Of a stretch of 64,000 nt of DNA, positions 26,995 through 37,493 are shown piece by piece; the stretch's first letter is position 1; each line of letters starts with the position of its first letter. The notes beneath the pieces are model-generated. The model did not search any database. It saw only the letters and a list, made by a program, of their open reading frames with translations, and was not told the origin of the DNA. This DNA comes from Magicicada septendecula (lineage: Eukaryota > Arthropoda > Insecta > Hemiptera > Cicadidae): contig CM068371.1 in the NCBI GenBank assembly GCA_034769895.1, forward strand, positions 401,093,469-401,157,468, read 5' to 3'. Made by a program: the position numbers and the translations under genes.

Positions 26995-27309
26995 ATGTCA
27001 CATAAAAAGAAACATTCTGGGTCATACTACAGGAAAAGAAGAACAAAACAAAGTCTTGATGAAGAAAACCAAGCGGCTGGCTTGAAAAAGTTTTTGTCAG
27101 GAAATAAAAGCATTGCTTCGAGTTGTTCTTCTTCAACAATGACAACAGAGCCAGAGCCTGAAGTCATCGAAAAAACCCTGAAGCCAATTTAAACAATGGT
27201 TTTGAAAACTGAGGCGAATTTAAATGAAATGGGTCTGGAAACTGAGGCAAATGAAAATGAAATGGATTTGGAAGTTTTCGGGAATTCACCAGGACCCTCT
27301 TTAAGTGAG
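26995..27309 (+). pseudogene. hAT transposase, exon 1
   Basis: It starts at ATG 26995 with a basic segment (MSHKKKHSGSYYRKRR) and a Ser-rich stretch, meets an in-frame TAA at 27190-27192, then continues in the same frame through an acidic repeat-like part to GNSPGPSLSE. At 27310 a consensus splice donor (GAG|GTACGT) begins. The matching acceptor at 28655-28656 restores the frame into LPAENVQIG. This start fits because the basic Ser-rich leader is usual for ZMYM-type hAT transposases. Confidence 0.75.
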
Positions 27310-27361
27310 GTACGTTTTATTTATTATAAAATTAGACTATTATACTCGCATTAATTTATTA

Positions 27362-28494
27362 AAAAATTAGTGGATGAACACTTATTATCCTTAAATTACA
27401 AAAAAAAAAAGCTTTTACTGTATATGACCTTTTCTCCAACTGCTAGAACCCAGCAGGTGAATTTAAATCCTTTACTAATTCATTCGCCTAGCTGTTGCTT
27501 GTTGACAACCGTAACCTGCCAATGCCCTGTTCTGAATAGAACAAAGGAGGCAAAATATTTAGGTGTTTTAATAAGACATTTAATATTTAAATCCTACAAA
27601 ATAAGCAAATTGAGAAATATTGAAATTTCTAGACTAGTTTATTTTGCATATGCCCAGTCTGTTTTACAATACGGAATATTGATATGGGGTGGTGCATCAA
27701 ACACTTACTTAAATAAAATATTTATGATCCAGAAACAAATAATAAAGGCTACCTTGGGTAAAAATATGTTTTATCCCAGCAATAATCTTTTCTAGGAATT
27801 TAAGGTACTAACAATAAAACAATTATATATAAAAAATGTATTACTCTTCATTAATAAAAATAAAAACCTTTTTGTTGCTCTAACATTATCTTACAACATT
27901 CGACAACCGGGCTTTGAAACTTATAAAACAAATATCGAAATATATCTGGTTGTAGAAGAGAATTCATATATACTTCCAATAAATTAATAAACTTAATACC
28001 AAATGAATTTATTCATACACTACTTACGACTAATCTAAGAAATGAAATGTATAAATGGATTGTAATAAATAATAACTTATTAATATTTTAATCACTAAGT
28101 ATTTTAAAGTTTTCCTACTCTGAAATTCCGGTGACAATATACCTATCAAAGTCTTCAGCTTAACCTGTACACATTGTGGTAGCATTTCCATATAGTGATA
28201 TTGGGTGGTCTTTATTTGCATTTTTTTTTTCATTATACATTTTTCTTAAAGGTACTTTTCTTTTACATATATCATTTATATATCAGGCTTTTTTTCTTTA
28301 TTTATTGTATTATATTTTTTGTAAAAATGTGATATTCTACATATAAAAACTATATTGTAACTCATACCCACGCGCAGACTACGGTCTTTGTGGGTATTTC
28401 TCATCGCCATATTTTATGTAGATATTACTATTTTTTATATGTATTATGAAACAAGGAGATGAATAAAGTTTTGATTTGATTTGATTTGTGTTAC
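27362..28494 (+). mobile_element. 5'-truncated LINE inside the hAT intron
   Basis: The + strand encodes the end of a Jockey/CR1-like reverse transcriptase: AKYLGVLIRHLIF, then FAYAQSVLQYGILIWGGASN and IFMIQKQIIKATLGKNMFYP, followed by a decayed tail region (FKVLTIKQLYIKNVLLFINK). The 3' end has a small hairpin (ACCCACG..TGTGGGT near 28367-28396), then TGAATAAAG and a (TTGAT)n tail to about 28494. The exact 5' edge is approximate, since I found no clear target duplication. Confidence 0.7.
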
Positions 28495-28656
28495 TGCACA
28501 ATTATATTCAACAACTGTGAGCTATTCATATCTATCTTTTTTATTTGTACCTATCATAATGGTATACTTTTGATGTACCATAGCTTCATATGCAATTGTT
28601 CGTCATGAAATGCAAAGCAAGTTGTATTTATAACTTATACCCATACTTTTTTTCAG

Positions 28657-30895
28657 CTTCCTGCAGAAAATGTCCAAATAGGCCTATCACACGACCCTGG
28701 CGAATGGCCAGAATATATAACCGACACAGAACGCCAAATATTGGTTCAACGTGGTCCTCAACAAGTTTATAACATAGATTTCCCAGTAAATAAAGATGGA
28801 CGAAGATTTAGTGTTAAAAGTTATCAAAGACGTATGTGCAATGGTGAATATGTTTCACGCACCTAGTTAATTTATTCCACAAAGAAAAACGCTATATTTT
28901 GTTTTTGTTGTCGTCTTTTTGGTAAAATCAGGATCTCCCTTTCTTACAAATCAGGCTATTCTGACTGGAGACATATGCATGAACTTTTATCTGAACATGA
29001 GAAATCTCCAGGACATATGAAAGCATTTCAAAACTGGGTTGAATTTAGCACAAGGCTACGCCTGGGTGTAACCATAGATTGTGAAAACCAACGTATTATT
29101 AAACAAGAAGTTGAACGCTGGAGAGAAGTGTTTAAGAGAATAGTTTCATGATTGAGTTTCTTGCTTCACAAAACTTAGCATTTCGTGGTAAAACTGAGAC
29201 ACTCTACTTGAGAGATAACGGAAACTTTTTGAAATTAATGGAGTTTATTGGTAACTTTGATGCAGTAACTGCTGAACACTTAATGAGGATCACCTCAAAA
29301 GAGACTTATGTGCATTATCTTGGAAAAAACATCCAAAATGAAATAATTGAGTTGCTAGGCTCAAAGGTAAAACAGCACATTTTGAAACTAGTTAACGAAT
29401 GAACATATTACGCCATTATATTAGATTGCACTTCTGATGTAAGTCATACTGAACAGTTGTCTTTGGTCTTTCGCTTTGTGAGCTGCAAATCAGGAGAGGA
29501 ACCGCATATTCATGAGCATTTTCTGGGGTTCGTTTCTGTTGACTCTACGACTGGAGAAGGACTGACAGACACTCTTCTCTCTCAACTCAATGAAATGAAT
29601 GTACCGCTAAAAAATATGCGTGGTCAGGGCTATGATAATGGGTCCAACATGAAGGGGAAGAACGTGGGTGTTCAAAAAAGAATATTAGATTTGAACCCTC
29701 GTGCATTTTTCGTACCATGCAGTGCACATTCACTCAATCTTGTCATCAATGATGCTGCTTTATCTTGCACTGAGGTTGTCGACTTTTTTAGCAATGTTCA
29801 GGAAATATACAATCTTTTCTCTGCCTCAGTACATAGATGGTCTGTGCTGATGGAACATGTAACATCTTTAACAGTAAAGCCTTTAAGCGCGACTCGATGG
29901 GAGTGTCGTATTGATGCTGTCACTCCTCTGAGATATCAAGCTGGAGAAATATACGATGCCTTGTACGCGCTATCAATCGATCCCAGATCTGACGCATTTG
30001 CCAAAAACAAAGCTCTGAAGAAATCAAAAGTTTCAAGTTTGTGTGCTGTCTTGTTCTTTGGCACACAGTTTTGTTCAGAGTTAACCTTGTTAGCAAAATG
30101 TTGCAAAGAGAAGAAATTGACATTTCAAAGGCAGTTGAGATGATTTGAAAAGTAAAAAGTCATTTTGAGAAAATGCGCACTGACAAAGGATTTGAAGAGT
30201 TACTGGTTGATTCAGGAGAAATCGCCAAAGCACTTGAAATAGATCATAATTTTCCAAATGAACGAAAAGTACGGCCTAGAAAAAAGAAATGTCAATTTGA
30301 CTACGAGAGTTCTGATGAACCTATTGAAGACCCCAAAAAGGCTTTTAAAAGTAATGTGTATTTCTACGTTTTGGATCGTGCAATTAGTTCATTGGAAGAG
30401 CAGTTCTCTCAGCTAAGTCATCACAACAACCTTTTTGGATTTTTGTATAACATCAAAAATCTTGAAGACAACGCCAATTTGTTGAAGAACTGTACAGATC
30501 TACAGCTTGGATTAACTGATGAAGATCACTCCGACATAGAGGGATTTCAGCTTAAACAAGAACTGTTGGTTTTGCTCTCTATACTGCCAGATGATAGCGC
30601 AAAAAGTCCTTTAAATGCGCTAAAATATTTATCAGTCAACAACCTCACAGAAAACTTTCCCAACGTCACAATTGCTCTCAGAATCGCTTTGACCCTCCCA
30701 GTCAGTGTTGCTTCAGGAGAAAGAAGTTTTTCAAAACTGAAACTTATTAAGAATTACTTGCGATCAAGCATGTGCCAGGAGCGTCTTGTTGGGATTTCTT
30801 TAATGTCAATAGAATTTGACGTTCTTCAAGATATCGACATAGACATTATAATAAAAGACTTCGCAGAAAAAAAAGCAAGAAAAGTCATGTTGTGA
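28657..30895 (+). pseudogene. hAT transposase, exon 2 (ZMYM1-like, hAT dimerisation)
   Basis: After the acceptor the reading is LPAENVQIGLSHDPGEWPEY, then a TTF/MYM-like zinc segment (NAIFCFCCRLFGK, SDWRHMHELLSEHEKSPGH), the RNase H-like core (ILDCTSDVSHTEQL, MRGQGYDNGSNMKGK, FFVPCSAHSLNLVINDAA, SATRWECRIDAV) and the C-terminal hAT dimerisation domain (LPVSVASGERSFSKLKLIKN). Lesions visible: in-frame stops near 28864 and 29400, and frame changes near 29145 and 30090-30145. The D of LDCTSD and of YDNGSN and the conserved SATRW are as expected for the family. Domesticated ZMYM1 and P52rIPK-like genes have the same plan, but the flanking duplication shows this copy is a transposon. Confidence 0.88.
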
Positions 30896-31284
30896 GTGTC
30901 AAAGATCAAAGTTAAAGTTGTCACGTAAATACAAGTAGATTATTAATAGAAAGTTATGTGTAATTTAGTCAATATACAAGTTTATTCATTTTATGAAAAA
31001 GTGTATGCAGAATTCTTTAAAACCTGGCTCTTCTTTGACAAACGAAATGCAAATGATTTTAAGCACATACATACATTATTATGATTTTATATTAAAGCGC
31101 GGTTTTTAAGCTCAGATAAAAAAAATTGTCTGGTATCTATTTCCTGGAACAATAACAGACCCTTCGGCCGGATAGCCATCCGTAAGTAATCAATAGATAA
31201 TTGGGGGAGGGAGACCCGGGGGGGGCGCCAAGTGACTATCTTGCACGGGTGATATTTTGCTCTTGAGCCGCCCCTCAGTGCAAC

Positions 31285-32128
31285 AGTGGGACTCATGCCT
31301 TAATGTTAATGGAGACTTCTTTCAAATCGTTGAATAAAAAATGCTTTACAGATCTAAACGTGTTTCTATTGAACAATCCTTGTATTAGTCATACACAATA
31401 ATACAACTGATTGAACTTCCAAATTTTTAAACTTGATTAGTTTCTATATATATATATATATAGATATATATATATGTTTAATGTTACAAATAATTCAAAT
31501 AACAATCGTGATGTATGATTCATGTTATCCGGGCTGTTTGGCCGTGGTCCATGGCTTATTACAAAACCAAACGTTTTGGCAGCTCCAATGGCTGCCATCA
31601 TCAGTGGTATAAAATTCCTGAACGTCGGGTGTTTACATACAGGCCCTCAGTACACCGGCCGTGAAAGCCTGAGGAATGACAATCTTGATAGTCTGTTAGT
31701 TCAGCGGAATAACAGGCACACTTTTAATAACCGCATAAAATCAACACAGTTATAAACAACACAGCGCGTTTTAACTTAACTGTTTGCGTCACAGAAGTGA
31801 GACATGCCTCTACGCTCTATGTGTACTGCGCGGGACAATCCCCCTCCCACACATTTCAATCGCGCCAGCACATAATGAATACAAAAAACGCTGAGGCAAG
31901 TTCACGTTGCCTCATTCGCTTTATGCCGAATCTCACCTGTCACCATCTAGCGGTTGCTCAGTAAAGCACGTTTCGGCTTAATAAATTCCACAGTCGCGGT
32001 AACAATGTATAATCTTTACGTTTTGTAGTTCATACGTACAGTACTTATAATTTTTATTCTACATAATTTGTTAGGGTAGGCATTGCCTCTATTGATCGCT
32101 ATATAAACAAACACTGGATCGCGGCGAG
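31285..32128. other. Non-coding stretch with TA repeat and a GC-richer block
   Basis: About 31446-31475 is a TA dinucleotide run. About 31520-31700 holds TTTGGCAGCTCCAATGGCTG, whose inverse (TGATGATGGCAGCCATTGGA...) resembles Penelope-type terminal sequence. From about 31780 to 32120 the base composition is richer in G, C and CpG than its surroundings, as an insect promoter region might be, leading to the short open segment at 32129. Confidence 0.35.
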
Positions 32129-32158
32129 ATGGCAGACGATTCTGAGTATCCGGAAAAG
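32129..32158 (+). CDS. Candidate short first coding exon (tentative)
   Basis: ATG at 32129 opens MADDSEYPEK and runs straight into a splice-donor-like AAAG|GTAGAG at 32159, with a stop a few codons later if unspliced. The upstream 300 bp is GC-richer. Ending on a codon boundary, it could splice in frame to the acceptor at 33057-33058 (ACRQSLISSF...). It cannot join directly to the spo11 exon at 36007, which needs an upstream exon ending two bases into a codon. It is ten codons long, so chance is a real alternative. Confidence 0.25.
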
Positions 32159-33058
32159 GTAGAGTTCACGAAATAGAAACACATTTTTGGAGAAAGACAT
32201 ATTTCGAACGTTTAAAATAAATACATTTTTTCAGAAGATTAAAATTCCGAAAATTTCCGTATAGTTTTGTTTAGAAGTAAAACAGCTTATAAGCACATTT
32301 CGGTGTTTTGACCCTTCTGTTAAATAGACCACGAAACGCACTGTCCTCTGCCACTTGAATGTAATAACTGACTGATGACTACTAACAGACTGACTAATAA
32401 TGTAAAATCAACCTTCATGCTAAACTACTGTACTGTTCCAATAATTTACTTGTGATTGGATAGTTTAACAGATCACTCATCACATGATACTTTTTGCCAA
32501 AATTCTCTATTATTATTAGTCAGAATTTTATTGTAGGCGGAGCATGGTTTTTCCCATATCGTCGAAAAGTGAAATTCATATGCTAGAAATTAATGTAATA
32601 GCACGTTCGGTCCGAACTTTGGAAATATCCACTTCAAACTGCAATTCAGCACATTTTACTGCATTTGAACGTGATTTTAAAGAATTTTGGAGCTCAGACA
32701 TACTGTTGCCACACCTTTCAAAACCATCTGCAAAACTATAAGAAAGGGCCGCTTTTATTATGGGACCGGGCTGCTTAGAGGCGCACCCAATTACTTGCCA
32801 CCGGCTATTTAAGCACTTGCAAATGGGAGACGTGTTTCTACTTTCTTGCGACCACTATAAGATGTGCTACTTATGAAAATATTAATTAAAAATTGTTGTA
32901 TTAATAAAGTATTGAAAACGTATCAAATTCATAATCAGGGGTATCGATCGATACTGATACCTCTTGAGTATCGAGAGTATCGAGAACCCATCTGTAATAT
33001 ATATATATATATATACACGCACACAAAAATATTATTTTGTTTTTTATTTGTTATTCAG

Positions 33059-34740
33059 GCTTGTCGACAGAGTTTGATATCGTCTTTTGTTGTACCAGCG
33101 AAGAAGAAACGAGAAGATGACGATCTTTCGCCTCAGCAAATGTGTGACTTGAAATGTTCAGCATCTAGTGAGCCCTTTGATCAGGCCTGTAGATCTGGCC
33201 CAGAAAGTAGGAGAATATTTTAGCACCCATCCCATCGTTGTAAGTTGCCCATCTACTTCAAGGCATAAGGAAGATATTCAAGATGAAACCATCCTAACAG
33301 AGTTTTCCAACGATGTGGGACATTACGTTGGTCAAACTATTGATGACCACACAAAGAAAATTTTGCTGAAGAACCCCTGGACTCCTCCAAATGGTTATAA
33401 GTTTCCATTTTCGACCTGAACTGTGTCAGGGAAAGAAGTGAAAAACTATGTGAGTAGCAAACATTTGGAAGCACACAAAGATTGGCTGCTCCTCTCTGAT
33501 GTTAAGAGGGGTATTTACTGTAAATATTGCCCATGGTTTATAAATCGCAATGAGGGTGGTTACCAAAAAAATGTGCCTTTGAGAGCCCCAGTGACAAAGC
33601 CTTTGACTAACTTCAAAAATCTAACTGGGGTAAAGAGTGATCTCGATATACATTGTAGCAATATATATCACAAGAACGCAGTAACTTCAGGAAAAGATTT
33701 TCTTAGAAACTATCACAACCCAAGATTAGAAGTGAAAAACCTTCTCGATGAAAGCCATCTTTCTCAGGTACAAGAGAATATACAAAGGCTTATTCCCATT
33801 GTTAAAACGATAATTTTACTGGGTAAACAAAATATACCATTGCGTGGACATAGAGATGATGGACCAATTTTGGCAGATTCCCTCCCTACAAAAAATGAAG
33901 GTAACTTTAGAGCGATGCTAAGTTGACGCAGGGGACAAAAACCTTGAGAACCATCTTAAAACGTCCTCATCAAGGGCAACGTATATCAGCAAAACTGTCC
34001 AGGATCAACTGATTGAGTGCTGCAGGAAAGAAATTTTGGACAAAATTTTGAATCGAGTTGATGTTTCTGGATATTATTCAGTCATTTTTGATGAAACTCC
34101 AGATTTATCAGGCAAAGCTCAAGTGAGTGTTATCCTCCAATATGTTGACTTTTCCTCCAATGAACCTTGCATAAGAGAAGACTTTGTTACATTCATCGAT
34201 GCATTTAGCGAATTGACGAAGAGTTTGATTAATCAAGATCAGGAATTTGAATATGCTGATGAAAAGTGTGAAGAAGATGAAGAGTCTTATCAAAATACCA
34301 TGGCTGGCAATACCAAAAGTGAAATTGAAGAACTTTTCGTTGACTGGAGCTTCATTGGGACGATTAGTTTTAAAGGAAATGAACCTAAAATTGGAAAACT
34401 GTGTGGCAATAGGTATTGATGGGTGTGCTGTTATGCTTGGAGAGCATGGAGCAGTGAAAGAAGTACAAAAGAAAGCCAAGTGCATGATGTGTCATCGGCC
34501 AAACTGTCATGACAAAGAACACCTACTCTGCTGCCCTGAATACCTCCAAACTCTACTGGAATGCCAGTACAATGATTATGAGATAATTTTTCCACATCTG
34601 TCATGTGAACAACAACATTTGTTTTTCTCATTATCCAAACTTGTCTGTATCAGACTTCTCCATATTCATGTCTCCACTGCACCTTCTCCATCTTCTCCAA
34701 GGTCCATGGAGGAAGAAGGATATTATAACATTTAAAATAT
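33059..34740 (+). pseudogene. hAT-like/ZMYM1-type transposase gene piece, broken
   Basis: It begins after a good acceptor (TTATTTGTTATTCAG). Successive open parts read LISSFVVPAKKKREDDD, then DDHTKKILLKNPWTPPNGYK, a zinc-finger-like segment (DVKRGIYCKYCPWF), DVSGYYSVIFDETPDLSGKA (the DUF4371-type core with its first acidic residue) and NCVAIGIDGCAVM. This order is that of 52-kDa-repressor/ZMYM1-like hAT proteins. Lesions: frame changes near 33200, 33930 and 34400. After 34500 the family match fades. The hAT C-terminal dimerisation domain is missing, and I found no terminal repeats. It is a different lineage from the element at 26.5-31.3 kb. Confidence 0.65.
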
Positions 34741-36006
34741 TATGAAAATAAATATTATTATACATATGAAAATATTATACATTATTAAAATGTATAATAA
34801 AAATCATTTATAATTTTTATAATTATCAGAATTTAATTTTCACTGTATTTCTTAATGCAATCTAGCTGCCATTTCTACCTAAAAATACAAAATTTGTACC
34901 TGTTTCAAATTTCACTATCATATGTAATTACACCTGTATCCATGCAGGATGTATACTATGTTATTTGTTTCATTATTGTAAGTAACATGGTTCTTCCAGT
35001 TTATATTACAAGTGTAACTGCATGACTGATATTTGATTTGTCTAATGGGTACAACAGTGTTTAACAATTCATAAGCTGGCTAGATTTATTTTTAACATCA
35101 TGTACGGGAATTGTGGCCAAATGTGGCAGCATGGATTGTAACATTGTTGGTGAAAATGACTCCACGTCTAATTGTCAGTGATCACATTTGAGCAAAATTC
35201 CTGTACATTATCTATAAATGTATCCTGAGCTTTAATATACCTCTTCTTTTCGATAAATGAAAGTACAATTTGAAATTTGGTAACAGTACAATATATTCCC
35301 ATTTAACTGTTAGTGTTCTCTTTTCTGGACACTCACTAATGTGCCTTGTATACAAAATTAATATGTAATAACTTTATTTATACTAGTTTTCATTAAAAAC
35401 TGTAGAACAAATTAAATATGACTTCAATACCATGTGGCGAAGACAGCTTAGTGTCAACACAAATGAATCTTTCTGCACTTAAGTATTAGAATCAAGAACT
35501 GTTATACACAATGGAAGGTGTAAATACTGTACATGGTTTTTTACAATTAAAACAACGCTTACCACAAAGACTATCTATTATTATGTCTGTCACCAAAAAT
35601 TAAAAGATTTAAAACCCATAAAAATTGCCCTTGTCTTGAAAGTATTAAACTGTAAATGCAGCTCTGTTTATATATTGGAATTCTTTATCGTCTCCTTCTT
35701 CTGTCTTTCCGAGCACTTCTGTTTCCCTGATAACTATCCGATAACATAATAAGTCATTCTTCCATCTTTACACTGTAAAGGGTCAGTATTTATGAGTTTT
35801 AGGCATACTCCTAATGGTTGTTTGATATTATCATATACAATGACAAACACATTATTAACATCAGAAGTTTATGTAATTTATTATAGTAGATTAGAAGTTT
35901 TTTTCAAGTAGCTGATTTTTATGTATCTGCATCTCTCTACATGATGAACAGTTTGAATTAACATATAGACATACACATTAAAGTATTTTTCCACTTTTTT
36001 TGGCAG
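34741..36006. other. Non-coding stretch upstream of the spo11 exon
   Basis: AT-rich, no recognisable gene or element. It ends in a pyrimidine-rich tract and acceptor (CCACTTTTTTTGGCAG) for the exon that follows, so it is probably an intron or upstream sequence of spo11. Confidence 0.45.
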
Positions 36007-36144
36007 GTTGGTTCAAAAACCCGAAGGCGAGTATCCTTTGCAAGAGATAACACTTACCAGGAACCTGCAGAGATTCAACCATATCTACTCACTGCTCGCA
36101 AAGGTATATCATCTGCTTCAGGCAGAGAATACTTCATCGCGTAG
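36007..36144 (+). CDS. spo11: spo11 exon, just upstream of the catalytic tyrosine
   Basis: A 138-nt exon bounded by a strong acceptor (TTTTTTTGGCAG) and donor (GTAG|GTATGT). Read from 36008 it gives LVQKPEGEYPLQEI, then RNLQRFNHIYSLLAK and VYHLLQAENTSSR, plus two bases. This matches the helix before the catalytic motif of SPO11 (human KFSLILKILSMIYKLVQSNTY). It ends AG, which with the A opening the exon at 53554 makes an Arg codon: ...TSSR-R-ELYY, like human ATKRDIYY. SPO11 makes the DNA double-strand breaks that start meiotic recombination, in the nucleus of germ cells. The frame has no stop. The first base shows that a further exon lies upstream, which I could not identify. Confidence 0.8.
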   Translation, partial: VGSKTRRRVSFARDNTYQEPAEIQPYLLTARKGISSASGREYFIA

Positions 36145-36265
36145 GTATGTTATTATTACATCATGTTGTTTTTATAAAATTTACTAAATAAGAGTCTGAT
36201 TTAGTGTGAGATGGTGGATTGGTTATTTTTTATGATTTTCAGGCTGACTATGGGTCCACTCGACC

Positions 36266-36905
36266 ATTATTATTATGAATAGGGCACAACTCCTACCATA
36301 TTATGCAAACTCAATGACAGGTATTTGGATTAATGGGCTCCAATTTCAAAAAGTAGGATTGAAAAAGGGAAGTCACTTTATATCCAAAAATACTGACATC
36401 CCATTTCAATAAGTGAACAATCTGCCAATAGGTTCTGCCGCAGAGATTTCCTTGAGGTTCTTCCCACACATTGTACCCTCCTTCACCAGAGTCATTAATC
36501 CTACATATCTCAATCAATGCTCTATCAACTTGTCTCGACTTCTCACCATAGTTCTCCACAAAGTTCTCCTTTCTCCTATTAGTTCCAAAATCTGTTCACT
36601 TGTTACTTTGTCCACCCATTTTACTGTTGCCACAGTTCAAATATTGTTCATGTTTCAGCTTTCTCTGTTGTCAGTGTTTTACATCCAGATAGTGTGATGG
36701 TCCAGGCATAATCCTTCCTAATTCCTGATCCAATATTTGATAGTAACAAAATTTTCTTAATGAAAAAACATTTTTGCCCTACATTATTCTACTTTTGTGG
36801 TTCTTTGTGATTTATCCGTCTTGATAATGCTTCCCAAGTAAGAAATGTATCCACTTCCTCTATGTTCTCCCTGCCTACTTTAATAGAAGAAATAATCCCT
36901 TAGGT
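36266..36905 (-). pseudogene. Old LINE fragment, RT C-terminus
   Basis: On the - strand VKWVDKVTSEQILELIGERR, then TLWRTMVRSRDKLIEH, matches the C-terminal segment of an arthropod endonuclease/RT LINE, in which WTDKVTNEEVL.RIGE is typical. Upstream traces (ILELIG preceded by CLDHHTIWM, where CETWT-like sequence is expected) are full of stops. The 3' end carries a short (AAT)n tail near 36266. It lies 120 bp downstream of the spo11 exon, inside the intron. Confidence 0.6.
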
Positions 36906-36968
36906 TTTAAAATTTTCATATTTAAATGACTAGTATGTAAGTTTTAAAATTCACTTGGTGTTTCTTCC

Positions 36969-37233
36969 TGTTGAATAAACATTAAGTATCAGTTAAAAGT
37001 GATGTTTATGTAATATAAATAATGATTCGAATATTATATACTTTGTGATTATAAAAATGAAGTTATATGTTCACTAGTACCAACTTGAAAAACGTAAGAT
37101 GTAACTAGGTCATTGTAGTTGTTAGTGCGTGTGTATTGTGTGAGCACAGCTGATGCGTTGGTAATTTCAAATAAAACCCTTTTATATTTGATCTATCGCT
37201 CAGTTAATTGTCCACCACCTATATCTTTTAACA
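36969..37233 (+). repeat. 5' LTR of the copia element
   Basis: 265 bp. It contains AATAAAACCC, a likely polyadenylation signal for the element's transcript, before the Y-rich end. Confidence 0.95.
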
Positions 37234-37247
37234 GGTTATGGGCCCAG
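37234..37247 (+). other. Primer-binding site, initiator-tRNA-Met type
   Basis: GGTTATGGGCCCAG directly follows the LTR. The same sequence is the copia primer site of Drosophila, which pairs with an internal 5' half of initiator tRNA-Met and not with its 3' end. Confidence 0.85.
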
Positions 37248-37493
37248 GTGCGCGCAAAGGGCAATATTTATGTGAAATTGAGCAGTGATAGTCCAAAACA
37301 TGTTTACGTGCAAATAGGTTATTCCGACCGCGTGGTAAAGTGAAAATTAACCTCAACGCCATAAACATGGAAAGTGAATCAATTCAGTGATAGTTTAAAA
37401 TGTGTTTACGTGCAAATATAAGTGTTTACGTGCAAATAAAAAGGTTATTCCGACCACGTGTGTAAAAGTGAAAATTAACCTCTACACATAAAC

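Larger units (their letters stand above)
26499..31276 (+). mobile_element. hAT DNA transposon, both ends present
   Basis: Terminal inverted repeats, CAGGGGCGGCTTAAG at the left and the inverse of GAGGGGCGGCTCAAG at the right, are flanked by a perfect 8-bp target duplication AGTGCAAC (26491-26498 and 31277-31284), diagnostic of hAT. The 4778-bp body carries a split transposase gene on the + strand. Its intron contains a later LINE insertion; without it the element would be about 3.6 kb. The gene has several lesions, so the copy is dead. Confidence 0.93.

Noticed and set aside
31950-31975. CACCATCTAGCGGTTGC as a CTCF-like insulator site
   Set aside because: Two mismatches to the core motif and no supporting context. 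Such 12-mers are common in insect DNA.
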